A DNA stretch of 64,000 bases. Origin: Wolinella sp052170135. GTDB taxonomy: Bacteria; Campylobacterota; Campylobacteria; Campylobacterales; Helicobacteraceae. The stretch lies in assembly GCA_052170135.1 (NCBI GenBank), contig JBQNBC010000003.1:1-64000 (forward strand), written 5' to 3'. The notes under the pieces are model-generated. The model was not told where the DNA came from, made no database searches, and saw only the letters and a list, made by a program, of their open reading frames with translations. How positions within the stretch are numbered: position 1 is the stretch's first letter; every line of letters starts with the position of its first letter. The position numbers and the translations under genes are program-made. This document shows positions 26,141 through 34,501 of the stretch, piece after piece.

Positions 26141-27487
26141 TCACACTACGACACTACGCCAGATTCCACGCTTAAAAAGTAGCCAAAACATCCACGCACG
26201 CACAAATGTCTCCGCGCTAATTAACACATAAATCAGCCACAGCGGATAGCCATGGCTAGCGAGAAACCACGCAGGAACTATCCGAAGTCCCCAAATAGAG
26301 AGCGTATTCACTGCTAGCGTCGCCTTTGTCGCACCCGCTCCACGTAACGCACCATCAAAAATAAAAACCATAGAAAGTGGAATCTGAGAGAATCCAAATA
26401 CAAAAATATAGAGCGCACTGGCCACTATCGTCTGATCATCACTGCTAAAAAAGCTACTAAAAAAATGTGGCATGAAAATCATAAAAAGCCCCAAGCTCCC
26501 CATAAATGCGCCACCAAGCCACAAAGTAGCATGCACATGTTTTTCAGCCTCATCTAACTTCCCAGCACCAATATTTTGCCCCATTAGCGTCATCGCTGCC
26601 ACGGCAAAACCAAAACCCGGCATAAATACAAAGCCCTCGATTCTCGTGCCTATCTGATAGCCAGCTAACTCAGGCATGCCATAGGTAGCAACCAGCTTCA
26701 TCACAACAAGAAGTGAAACGATAGTAAGGCAACGTTCGATTCCTGATGGGAGACCGACTTTTAGTGCACGCTTAGCATATCCAGGGAGAATCCTACCACT
26801 CCATGCCACAGCACGCCGTGAAGTAAATAGCAAAAACCCCAAAATCCCTACCTCGACTATCGCGACAAGCAGCGTAGATAATGCCGCTCCAGCCACACCA
26901 AGCACAGGAAATCCAAAAGCACCAAATATAAAAATGTAATTCAGCACGACGTTTAAAAATGCAGAAAATAGCTTGATTAAAAATGGTGTTTTTGTATCAC
27001 CGCACGCCGAGAGTGCCGCTACCATCACAACACGCGCAAAGAAAAATGGCACAATAAAGGTCAGGATTCCCACATATTGGATTCCTAGCGCCTTTGCTTC
27101 TGCTGAAGTGCCAATAAGATCAAAAAAAACCTCATAAGTAAAACGTGCAAGAATAAAAATCGGCACACATGCCACAAGTGCGGTAACAAGAATCGTACTA
27201 AAAGAATCGTTTGCGCCCACCTCATCACGTGCCCCAAAAGCGCGTGATACAAGGGCATTCGTCCCGACAAAAAATACAGTGCTAAAAACGTAGATAAGCA
27301 TGAAGTAGTTTAGCCCCACGCCAACCGCCACGGTCGCCTCAATAGAAAGGAATCCGACCATGAGCAAATCAACCGCAGTCGCCAAAATATCAAGAAGTGA
27401 GTTTAACCCCGCTGGGATAGCTATCCCAAGCACAGAGCGCGATCTAGAATCTAATCTAAAAATCGCCGTGTCAAACCGCCGTAGCAT
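26141..27487 (-). CDS. MATE-family efflux transporter
   Basis: A 448-residue membrane protein with about 12 helices in two homologous halves, typical of the MATE/DinF/NorM drug and metabolite exporters that use sodium or protons. Features include IAIPAGLNSLLDILATAVDL near the N-terminus and the repeated GASSGIER-like half (GLPSGIERCL). Its start overlaps the amidase gene by 37 bp with AAGGATT just upstream, so it belongs to the nikR-to-MATE run. Confidence 0.9.
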   Translation of the reverse strand: MLRRFDTAIFRLDSRSRSVLGIAIPAGLNSLLDILATAVDLLMVGFLSIEATVAVGVGLNYFMLIYVFSTVFFVGTNALVSRAFGARDEVGANDSFSTILVTALVACVPIFILARFTYEVFFDLIGTSAEAKALGIQYVGILTFIVPFFFARVVMVAALSACGDTKTPFLIKLFSAFLNVVLNYIFIFGAFGFPVLGVAGAALSTLLVAIVEVGILGFLLFTSRRAVAWSGRILPGYAKRALKVGLPSGIERCLTIVSLLVVMKLVATYGMPELAGYQIGTRIEGFVFMPGFGFAVAAMTLMGQNIGAGKLDEAEKHVHATLWLGGAFMGSLGLFMIFMPHFFSSFFSSDDQTIVASALYIFVFGFSQIPLSMVFIFDGALRGAGATKATLAVNTLSIWGLRIVPAWFLASHGYPLWLIYVLISAETFVRAWMFWLLFKRGIWRSVVV

Positions 27488-28320
27488 TCAATCCTTCTGT
27501 CTCGCAAAAATGGCCAGATTCTCCGCACCGCTTCAGATCGAGCCATATCGATATCAACAACAATCACCTCCTCGCCCACACCGGCAAGTGCTAGCTCCTC
27601 GCCCTGCGCACCATAAACAAAGCTATGACCCCAAAAGCGGATCCCCTCCATTACGCCTGAAGAATCCGCCTCAAAGCCTACACGATTTACCGCGACTACC
27701 GGTAGGCCATTTGCCACAGCATGTCCGCGTTGCACCGCCATCCAGGCATCTTTTTGTCGCTCTTTTTCCTCACTAGAATCAGAATCAAACCATCCAATCG
27801 CGGTTGGATATATAAGAATCTCAGCCCCGCGCAACGCCATTAGTCGTGCAGCCTCGGGGTACCATTGATCCCAGCAGACAAGCACGCCTAGCTTGCCAAG
27901 CGAAGTATGAATGGGTTCAAAGCCCAAATCACCAGGCGTGAAGTAGAACTTTTCATAAAATCCCGGGTCGTCTGGAATATGCATTTTTCGGTAACGCCCA
28001 GCTATTGTGCCATCTCTTTCAAAAACGACAGCGGTATTGTGATAAAGTCCTGCGCTACGCTTCTCAAAAAACGATCCAACAAGCACCACGCCAAGTTCAC
28101 GAGCAAGATCACCAAAAATCCTCACATCATCATCATAGCAAGTGCCATAATCAAAGAATCGAGTATCTTCACTCTGACAAAAATACTCGCTAGTATGCAA
28201 CTCCTGCATAACAACCAGCTCCGCACCATTTGTCGCCGCACCCCTTACTAGATCGCAACTATGGGCGATTGTTAATTCTCGATTCCCTTTAAATTCCTGC
28301 TGAATTAGCGCAACCTTCAT
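27451..28320 (-). CDS. aguB: N-carbamoylputrescine amidase
   Basis: Nitrilase-superfamily amidase of 289 residues that hydrolyses N-carbamoylputrescine to putrescine, ammonia and CO2. The catalytic triad is E40, K112 (RKMHIPDDPG) and C149 (VCWDQWYPEAAR); the IPDDPGFYEKFYFTPGD stretch is characteristic of AguB. The partner agmatine deiminase gene is not in the window. Its ribosome site AGGAGG overlaps the stop of the preceding acidic-protein gene. Confidence 0.92.
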   Translation of the reverse strand: MKVALIQQEFKGNRELTIAHSCDLVRGAATNGAELVVMQELHTSEYFCQSEDTRFFDYGTCYDDDVRIFGDLARELGVVLVGSFFEKRSAGLYHNTAVVFERDGTIAGRYRKMHIPDDPGFYEKFYFTPGDLGFEPIHTSLGKLGVLVCWDQWYPEAARLMALRGAEILIYPTAIGWFDSDSSEEKERQKDAWMAVQRGHAVANGLPVVAVNRVGFEADSSGVMEGIRFWGHSFVYGAQGEELALAGVGEEVIVVDIDMARSEAVRRIWPFLRDRRIECYGGLTRRFLD

Positions 28321-28329
28321 GCAAGCCTC

Positions 28330-28506
28330 CTAATAGTCGTTATCCTCATATTCACTACTTGGATCATCGTAATCATCATCATCGTAGTTGCGATTCCCGC
28401 CATAATCCATATCATCATCGTCATCATCATAGTCGCTATTTTCGTCATCACGCTCGTCTAGCTCATCATCATCGTATGCCAAAAGTTTTTCTCTATCTAA
28501 TATCAT
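28330..28506 (-). CDS. Very acidic 58-residue protein
   Basis: Small gene with 23 Asp and 6 Glu in 58 residues and only four basic residues, built of Asp runs (a run of six at 27-32, four at 42-45) spaced by Tyr. The start ATG is preceded by GAGGAGATAGAG, and its stop overlaps the aguB ribosome site, so it is almost certainly translated within the nikR-nadD-aguB-MATE run. No signal peptide. Function unknown; metal binding, nucleic-acid mimicry or a chaperone-like tail are possibilities. The DNA is a GAT/GAC-rich repeat tract that could vary in length by slippage. Confidence 0.75.
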   Translation of the reverse strand: MILDREKLLAYDDDELDERDDENSDYDDDDDDMDYGGNRNYDDDDYDDPSSEYEDNDY

Positions 28507-28535
28507 CTCTATCTCCTCGTGTTTGATTCAAGAAT

Positions 28536-29459
28536 CTATTTTTGTTTTTTAAGCGAAGTTAAAAACTCCTCAAGATTGAACTTTTTACGGTGATTCTCAG
28601 TAAAAAGATGCACCATAATATCGCCCAAATCCGCGACAATCCAATTATCACTCTCTTCAACCGCATAAAACGTCTCGCCCTTTGGCTTTAGCTCACTTTT
28701 TAGCGTATCAAGTAGTGCGGAGGCGTGCTTGTCTGCCAAAGCAGTGGCAATCACGACATAATCAACCAAATAATCACTATCGCTGACATCAAAAAGCTCA
28801 ATATTCTCGGCTTTTTTAATATCTAAAATATTCACAATCTCCCTAGCTACATCAACCCTCAAACTTTTCTCCTTGTATATTTTCATCATCTCTAGCACCC
28901 AAGCGCGAATCTCCATAGGTATCCCATCGTCATCAAGTCCCAGCCTGATTCTCGTAGAGCTATGTGGACTTTGCAAGCTCAGAGTGAGAAAGCCATGCGG
29001 AATCTCCGCCTTTTGACGTGTAATTATAACGAACGAAACCAACTTGCTAAGCTCACTAAATGAGTGCCATTTGCGCAAACCAGAAATCTGATCATCACCA
29101 AGCAATAGATAGATTCTACCAACATTGCGTATGCGCTTAATATAAAGAATCGTCTCAATAGTCGGAGTTGGCTTCCCACTTGCCACCTCGAAATCCAAAA
29201 CCTCGACATTGTTAATATTTCGCGTTAATTCTTGCATAAATTCAAGTCTCAAGCGTGGTGGAAAAAGCGAGTCGCTTTTGAACGGATTTAAAAACGCTGG
29301 TACTACAAAAAGATGCGAAATAGGCAACTCATCTAGTGCAAGCCTAATAATCTCCAAATGCCCAACATGCGGCGGGTCAAAAGAGCCACCAAAAACAGCA
29401 ATATCAGCGCATTTCTCGCATACACCGTATTCTTCCTGGTTTATACTTGGATTCTCCAT
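28536..29459 (-). CDS. nadD: NadD-RsfS fusion: nicotinate nucleotide adenylyltransferase plus ribosomal silencing factor
   Basis: One continuous 307-residue frame joins two normally separate proteins. Residues about 17-192 are NadD, which adenylates nicotinate mononucleotide for NAD synthesis, with the nucleotidyltransferase motif GGSFDPPHVGHL and the C-terminal SSTRIR. Residues about 198-300 are RsfS (DUF143), which binds L14 (uL14) and blocks subunit joining in starvation, with YVVIATA, DNWIVADLGDIMVHLF and FNLEEF. The domains are separated only by a short helix, with no internal start that has a good ribosome site. In C. jejuni I recall the two genes as adjacent but separate. It begins 9 bp after nikR. 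Confidence 0.92.
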   Translation of the reverse strand: MENPSINQEEYGVCEKCADIAVFGGSFDPPHVGHLEIIRLALDELPISHLFVVPAFLNPFKSDSLFPPRLRLEFMQELTRNINNVEVLDFEVASGKPTPTIETILYIKRIRNVGRIYLLLGDDQISGLRKWHSFSELSKLVSFVIITRQKAEIPHGFLTLSLQSPHSSTRIRLGLDDDGIPMEIRAWVLEMMKIYKEKSLRVDVAREIVNILDIKKAENIELFDVSDSDYLVDYVVIATALADKHASALLDTLKSELKPKGETFYAVEESDNWIVADLGDIMVHLFTENHRKKFNLEEFLTSLKKQK

Positions 29460-29468
29460 GGCTTTATG

Positions 29469-29876
29469 CTAAAAACTAGTCGCTTTTGTAAGCTTTGCAA
29501 ACTGCACACCCCTAAGCCCGCCAATCTCTCCAGCCAACACTTCAATATCATGCGCAAGACCACGAAAAAGAATAGTTTCTATGCAGTTGTGATGATCGAT
29601 GTGCACGTGCGTAGTGCAAAGAATCTTTGCCAAACTATCGTGCTGGATCTGTATCATCCTTTGGGCTAGCTCGCGCTGATGATGATCATAGACAATAGTG
29701 AGCACACCGACCACCTCGCCTTCTCCAGCCTCCCACGTATCATCGACTATCTTTTCTCTAATTAGATCACGCACAAGCTCCGAACGCGATGAGTAGCTAC
29801 CATTCACAACGCGAGAATCTAGCTCCGTTAGTAGATTCTCAGGCAGCGAAACAGAGAATCGAATAATCTTTTCCAC
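29469..29876 (-). CDS. nikR: Nickel-responsive regulator NikR
   Basis: A 135-residue ribbon-helix-helix/ACT-type repressor. The DNA-binding segment is residues 2-45 (IIRFSVSLPENLL, SSRSELVRDLIR). The square-planar nickel ligands are visible as H79, H90, H92 and C98, with the same spacing as in E. coli NikR (76, 87, 89, 95). It heads the run with nadD-rsfS, the acidic protein, aguB and the MATE gene. No urease or nickel importer gene is in the window. Confidence 0.94.
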   Translation of the reverse strand: MEKIIRFSVSLPENLLTELDSRVVNGSYSSRSELVRDLIREKIVDDTWEAGEGEVVGVLTIVYDHHQRELAQRMIQIQHDSLAKILCTTHVHIDHHNCIETILFRGLAHDIEVLAGEIGGLRGVQFAKLTKATSF

Positions 29877-29960
29877 ATTTGCTCCTTGGGCTTTTTAGCG
29901 ATTTTATCAAAGGCTAGCTTTTGGCTTAGTGCTAATTTAACACCAACTGCAAAACTCTGC

Positions 29961-29966
29961 TAAAAT
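29961..29966 (+). promoter_or_regulatory. -10 box of hup
   Basis: TAAAAT preceded by TGC (extended -10) lies 26 bp before the hup start; AAGGGATG precedes the ATG. Confidence 0.5.
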
Positions 29967-29992
29967 CACTGCAATTCAAGACAAGGGATGCC

Positions 29993-30277
29993 ATGAACAA
30001 ATCCAACTTTATCGAAAGTGTAGCAAAGCAAGCTGGGGTTTCTAAGCGCGATTGCGAGGTGGTACTTGAGACTATACTAGATGAGATTAGTGAGATTCTC
30101 TCTCGTGGAGAAGAGATAAGTTTTATCGGCTTTGGTAGCTTTAGCACGATAGAGCGCGAAGCGCGTGAAACACGTATACCAGGGACAGATCGAGTAGTGA
30201 ATGTGCCAGCAATGCGCTCAGTAAAATTTAGGGCAGGAAAAAATCTAAAAGAAAAAATCGCACTCAAAAAGGGGTAA
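29993..30277 (+). CDS. hup: DNA-binding protein HU
   Basis: Nucleoid protein of 94 residues that bends DNA as a dimer. FIGFGSFSTIEREARETR and the arm GRNPxT-like segment (RIPGTDRVVNVPA), then VKFRAGKNLKEK, match the HU family. Single gene with its own promoter, divergent from nikR. Confidence 0.94.
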   Translation: MNKSNFIESVAKQAGVSKRDCEVVLETILDEISEILSRGEEISFIGFGSFSTIEREARETRIPGTDRVVNVPAMRSVKFRAGKNLKEKIALKKG

Positions 30278-30352
30278 CCTCTTACTTTTGTGACGATTCT
30301 TATTATGCTTTACTAACAAAGTGGCACTATCTAGGTGTTTATTATATGCTGT

Positions 30353-30389
30353 GTGCCATTGATTCCTCACCATAAAGAATCAATGACAC
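30353..30389. terminator. Hairpin downstream of hup
   Basis: GTGCCATTGATTC (30353-30365) and GAATCAATGACAC (30377-30389) form a 13-bp stem with one mismatch and an 11-nt loop. There is no T-run after it. It lies 76 bp after hup, in a 263-bp gap that otherwise holds only the ftsW promoter. Confidence 0.45.
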
Positions 30390-30504
30390 CACAAAAATAT
30401 TAAACAGCTCCCATATCACGCTCTAAGCCAAAGAATCCGGCACTCCACCAAAACATAAAAATCAAAAAGTAGCGAAAATGCCAAATTTCGCACGATTTGC
30501 GTGG

Positions 30505-30510
30505 TAAAAT
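30505..30510 (+). promoter_or_regulatory. -10 box of ftsW
   Basis: TAAAAT lies 30 bp before the ftsW start, preceded by GTGG. Same word and spacing as for recA and hup. Confidence 0.45.
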
Positions 30511-30540
30511 CAGCACAAATTTCAAAGACGCGGAATCCTA

Positions 30541-31701
30541 ATGGCAGACAGACCACTATTTTTTTTCACCACGCTAGCCATCACCATTGGTATCATATTT
30601 TCATACTCGCTATCAGCGTATGCGACGCTATTTTACGGGTATAGCGAGTTTCACTTTTTCATTCGTCAATTAATCGCTGGCATGATAGGCATCACGATCA
30701 TGTGGCTAATATCAAAGAGCGATCCAGACAGGCTTGTCGTAAAGTTTGGTTTCTCTCTATTTTTAATCTTTATGATATTGATGTTTGCCATGCACTACTT
30801 ACCAGAGAGTATGGCGACAAGTGCTGGCGGAGCGAAGCGATGGATAAGGCTACCACTCTTTTCACTCTCGCCAGTAGAGTTTTTCAAAATCGGCTTTGTA
30901 GTCTTTTTGGCATGGAGCTTTTCACGTAAATTCTCCCATTTCACTAAACTTCCACTAAAAGAAGAGATAAAGCTTTGCGCCCCATACGCTGCGCTATTTA
31001 TGTTGGTAGTCTTCCTTATTGCCGTGCTACAAAACGACCTAGGACAGATATTTTTACTAGGAATTACGCTTGCTATCATGATGGTGTTTGCCGGTAGTAG
31101 CGTGCGTCTATTTTGGCTGATTGTGCTTGGTGCGTTTGTCGTGGCGACTGTTGCCATCATAAGCAGTGACCATAGGATTCTCCGCATTAAACTCTGGTGG
31201 GCAAATGCGCAAAATTTCATCCTGTCTATATTTCCTGAGCAGCTAGCAAGCTCATTACGTGTGGAAAACCTCCCTGAACCATACCAGATACACCACTCGC
31301 TAAATTCAATTCAAAACGGTGGATTCTTCGGCGAAGGTCTTGGCAATGGCTTGATTAAGCTTGGATTCTTAAGCGAGGTGCATACTGATATCGTGTTAGC
31401 AGGCATCGCCGAGGAGCTTGGCTTTGGTGGGCTGTTTTTATGCACGTTGCTATTTTGCGCTATCGTATATAGGATTTTTCGGATCGCAAATCGTAGCGAC
31501 AACAACGTCTTTTATCTATTTTGCATAGGCTGCGGACTGCTACTTGCGTTTTCGTTTATGATTAATGCTTACGGTATTTCAGGGCTAACGCCAATCAAAG
31601 GAATCGCTGTGCCATTTTTCAGCTATGGTGGTAGCTCGCTCGTAGCAAACTGCGTCATGATAGGCATGATTCTTAGCATTAGCAAAAAGGCACGAATGTG
31701 A
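30541..31701 (+). CDS. ftsW: Peptidoglycan polymerase FtsW (SEDS family)
   Basis: SEDS glycosyltransferase of 386 residues with about 10 membrane helices, working at the division septum. The family segments GGAKRWIRLPLFSLSPVEFFK, the HTDIVLAGIAEELGFGG loop and the FFSYGGSSLVANC C-terminal motif are present. FtsW is favoured over RodA because of the GGAKRWIRLP wording, but the two are close. The gene stands alone with a 3' hairpin. Confidence 0.86.
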   Translation: MADRPLFFFTTLAITIGIIFSYSLSAYATLFYGYSEFHFFIRQLIAGMIGITIMWLISKSDPDRLVVKFGFSLFLIFMILMFAMHYLPESMATSAGGAKRWIRLPLFSLSPVEFFKIGFVVFLAWSFSRKFSHFTKLPLKEEIKLCAPYAALFMLVVFLIAVLQNDLGQIFLLGITLAIMMVFAGSSVRLFWLIVLGAFVVATVAIISSDHRILRIKLWWANAQNFILSIFPEQLASSLRVENLPEPYQIHHSLNSIQNGGFFGEGLGNGLIKLGFLSEVHTDIVLAGIAEELGFGGLFLCTLLFCAIVYRIFRIANRSDNNVFYLFCIGCGLLLAFSFMINAYGISGLTPIKGIAVPFFSYGGSSLVANCVMIGMILSISKKARM

Positions 31702-31725
31702 GAAACACACGGTAGATTCTCGCGA

Positions 31726-31765
31726 GATTCCGCCTCTTCTTGCGCCACTTATTGAGGCGAGAATC
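31726..31765 (+). terminator. Terminator of ftsW
   Basis: GATTCCGCCTC (31726-31736) pairs with GAGGCGAGAATC (31754-31765) with one bulged A, followed by GATTTTT. An alternative 11-bp stem, TAGATTCTCGC (31713-31723) with GCGAGAATCTA (31757-31767), competes for the same right arm. Confidence 0.6.
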
Positions 31766-31863
31766 TAGCTGATTTTTAGGATTCTACGCCAAAGGCGCAA
31801 TTCTCTTCAAAGCCTGACAAAAGCCACTTCTACCCACTTTTAGAAAATTTTTATGAATAAAGT

Positions 31864-31890
31864 TAAATTATTTTTGACTTTTGCCGATCA
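31864..31890 (+). promoter_or_regulatory. Sigma-28 (FliA)-type promoter
   Basis: TAAA (31864-31867), exactly 15 bp, then GCCGATCA (31883-31890) matches the flagellar sigma-28 consensus TAAA-N15-GCCGATAA at 11 of 12 positions. It lies 36 bp before the start of the secreted-protein gene at 31927. This predicts late flagellar-class expression of the two-gene unit downstream. Confidence 0.7.
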
Positions 31891-31926
31891 TAATCCTGCG
31901 TATTTAAAAGACAACAGGAAGTTATT

Positions 31927-32588
31927 ATGAAAAAATTAGTCGGCGTAAGCTTGTTAGCATTTTCTCTCTCCTTTGCCTATGGGGCAAGTTACGGCACTTT
32001 GGGGAAAATCCCACTATCAAAGCCATTAGTCACGACGGTAAATCCGCCAAAACATATCTATATTAAGCCCTCACAGCACCAGCAGAGGCGCACCATGTCA
32101 AGCACAAGAAGCGCGCCACAGCCAGCGCCATCAATCCGCCCAGCTAGCCAGTTCGTGTTTAATCCACAAACAGATGCAATCAGCGCGGTCAATAACGACC
32201 AAGGCTATCAATTTGGCACAAATTATCAAGTCAGCTGGAAAACCATTGACGGCGAGGAAAGCATAACCTCAGGAAGTATCATCGGGTTTAATGGTATTGA
32301 TAGTAAAAACTATTTTTCCATACTTGCGCCACACGCTCAGCGCACTTCTTTTGGCACCCTGGCGAGCCCATGCTTGCAGGCTACAATATAAAAAACTTTA
32401 GTAGTGCGGAAGTTAGACAAGGCTTGTATTACAACCTTGACACACGCCTACTAAACGATATAAATAATGCATTTCTAAACAATACGTCACCGATTAAACC
32501 TAACATGGTTGTTGTATATACAAGTGATGATGGCACCATAATTGCTATCGATTTACGTGAAACACCATACCCAGACTTTACAAAGTAA
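31927..32588 (+). pseudogene. Secreted protein of unknown function, split by an apparent frameshift
   Basis: Two overlapping frames together read as one protein. The first (31927-32391) starts with a clear signal peptide (MKKLVGVSLLAFSLSFAYG) and a Pro/Ser/Gln-rich stretch. The second frame is meaningful from about 32337 (SAHFFWHPGEPMLAGYN) to its stop at 32588. A one-base shift near 32340-32352 (CTTCTTTTGG) would join them into about 219 residues. Either the gene is broken, the sequence has an error, or the downstream part is made separately from ATG 32370. The signal-28-like promoter upstream and the EF-hand gene 11 bp downstream suggest an exported motility-linked protein. No family recognised. 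Confidence 0.6.
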
Positions 32589-32599
32589 GGAGGACTAGC

Positions 32600-34171
32600 A
32601 TGAATACAAATGTTCTTACAGGTGCAAAACCTATCACGATAGACATCGAAGACTACAAAAGACGTCTCGCTGAACATCAAAAAGAGATAGATAAAGAAAA
32701 TGAGATAAGGGAAGCCAAAATAGCTCAGGGAATAGAATTTCCAGATAGCATAGAGCTTGATGAAAAAGAGGTGAAATTTGCGAAATTCTTCCAAGCTTAC
32801 GACAAACACCTAAATAGCCTAAAAAGCGGCGGTAGCCTAAGGAATTTCCTAAAAACTGGCGATTCTTTTAGCTTCGGGCACCTAAAAGATGCGAAAATCT
32901 ACCTCGACCTAAACAACGATGGCAAAATCCGAGAATCTGAAAAGATAAGAATCGAAGACCTATCAGCACTAGATAGCAATAATGATGGCGTGCTAGATAC
33001 TAAAGACAAGCTCTTTTCAAAATTGAAAGTCGAATTTAGCGATTCTTCCAAAGAGACGCACGTTGCTAATCTTTCTACCGTCGTGAATTCCGTCAACCTT
33101 GAGGACTTCTTCGACCCAAATAGGCTAGATGATGCGCGAAACGAAATAGAGCGACAGAGGAATCTAATCAAAGACGCAAAGAAAACTGGCAAAGCCGAAA
33201 CCGACGGTAAAAACGGTAAAAACTACCAGAAGATACACCATCACGAAGGATTCTTCGAGGAGACTACACGCTGGGAGGATGAAAGAAAGCCGGGTGTATT
33301 TGAGTATCCCAAGGGGGCTTACGACTCACGTCGCGCGGTCAAAGGACTAAATCCATACCTAAAGCTAAGCAATGAGGTGACATTCAAAAAAGCAGATGAT
33401 GGCAAAATCGAGAGACTATTGCACGAAAATGGCATAAAAGCTGGCGACTGGCTCGAGATACGCGGCAGGGAGCGACTGGGAATCACGTCTGAGATATTCA
33501 ACCTCGGCTACAAAAAAATCGATGCGAGCGGCAAGGAGTATATCCAAGCCTTCAACACCGAAAAACGCTTCGACGACCCACTATTTGAAGGGCGCACTTA
33601 CAAGCTTCATAATGGCAGGATAGCCACGCACGAAATAGATGGCAACGAGCAGGAGAACTTCTACCAAAGCTGGATAAACGACCCAAATAGAAAAAGCCAC
33701 AAAGATAAGCTAAAAGAGGAGTTTGAGGCGTGGGACGCGACATATAAGGAGAACGAGACAAAGCGTCATGCTGAAAATACAAAGCTCTACAACGAAATGA
33801 AAGTGGCTGGACTAGATAGCGAAAGTCTCGCGCTAATTGCGGACTTTGGAGATACGAATTTCCCGCCAAAAGAGGCGTTTAAAAGCATCACTGGCATGGA
33901 GTTTTCTAAAGAGAATCTAGAGGCTGCGCGCGAGATGGTGGCGCGGGATACGTTTGAGAATAAGTTTGGCGACCTTGACGTGGTGCAAGCGATAAAGCAA
34001 AATGAGGATGGCACTTTCATGCTTAAATACGATAGCGGGCGTGTGGTGCGCGTCAAAGACCTCTACTATCAAGATGAAGAATCGATGCAAATAGAGAAGC
34101 GCACAAGCATAAATATCGCTGGGCTAAATGGTGTGCTAAATGGCGGCTCGCTAAATAGCTTCCGCGCGTAG
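32600..34171 (+). CDS. EF-hand-containing protein of unknown function in a sigma-28-like operon
   Basis: A 523-residue, highly charged protein without signal peptide or membrane segment. Two adjacent EF-hand-type calcium loops are visible: D103-L-N-N-D-G-K-I-R-E-S-E114, which fits all canonical positions, and D125-S-N-N-D-G-V-L-D-T-K-D136, with Asp at position 12. Helical, Lys/Glu-rich segments flank the loops and the end is rich in Asn/Gly/Ser. GGAGGA lies 6 bp before the ATG, which follows the split secreted gene by 11 bp. It may be a flagellum-exported or motility-linked calcium-binding protein, but this rests only on the promoter and loops. Confidence 0.75.
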   Translation: MNTNVLTGAKPITIDIEDYKRRLAEHQKEIDKENEIREAKIAQGIEFPDSIELDEKEVKFAKFFQAYDKHLNSLKSGGSLRNFLKTGDSFSFGHLKDAKIYLDLNNDGKIRESEKIRIEDLSALDSNNDGVLDTKDKLFSKLKVEFSDSSKETHVANLSTVVNSVNLEDFFDPNRLDDARNEIERQRNLIKDAKKTGKAETDGKNGKNYQKIHHHEGFFEETTRWEDERKPGVFEYPKGAYDSRRAVKGLNPYLKLSNEVTFKKADDGKIERLLHENGIKAGDWLEIRGRERLGITSEIFNLGYKKIDASGKEYIQAFNTEKRFDDPLFEGRTYKLHNGRIATHEIDGNEQENFYQSWINDPNRKSHKDKLKEEFEAWDATYKENETKRHAENTKLYNEMKVAGLDSESLALIADFGDTNFPPKEAFKSITGMEFSKENLEAAREMVARDTFENKFGDLDVVQAIKQNEDGTFMLKYDSGRVVRVKDLYYQDEESMQIEKRTSINIAGLNGVLNGGSLNSFRA

Positions 34172-34191
34172 GTGTAGATATGAGTTTAACA

Positions 34192-34222
34192 CTTTCTGCA
34201 TGCAAGACTCGCGTGCAGAAAG
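34192..34222 (+). terminator. Terminator after the EF-hand gene
   Basis: CTTTCTGCATGC (34192-34203) and GCGTGCAGAAAG (34211-34222) form a 12-bp stem with one G-T wobble and a 7-nt loop. TTTTT follows 8 bp later. It lies 20 bp after the stop codon. Confidence 0.6.
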
Positions 34223-34276
34223 CTATAGATTGTTTTTAATGATTGCCTTCGCATCTTTTGACTAGATAAACTCTTT

Positions 34277-34314
34277 TCTAAAGCTATACATTAGCTATGT
34301 GGTATAGCTTTAGA
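34277..34314. repeat. Second perfect hairpin in the gap before ligA
   Basis: TCTAAAGCTATAC (34277-34289) and GTATAGCTTTAGA (34302-34314) form a perfect 13-bp stem with a 12-nt loop. Related words (AGCTATA, AAGCTATATGG) recur at 34221 and about 34370. It lies in a 330-bp gene-free gap between the EF-hand gene and ligA and may be a second terminator or part of a small RNA. Confidence 0.5.
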
Positions 34315-34501
34315 TTCTTCTGTTTAGATTTTTAATAGACTGAGATTCTAAACTCAAAGTGCCTATCTAAGCTATATGGTGGTGGATTAGGCTAGTCCTA
34401 TGCTTACTTTTTGTGCATAACAAGGTCACTCTAGTTATACGCACACAAAGACACATCGCCCAAAGACAAGATTTATACCGCCCATATCCAAAGCACAAAC
34501 A

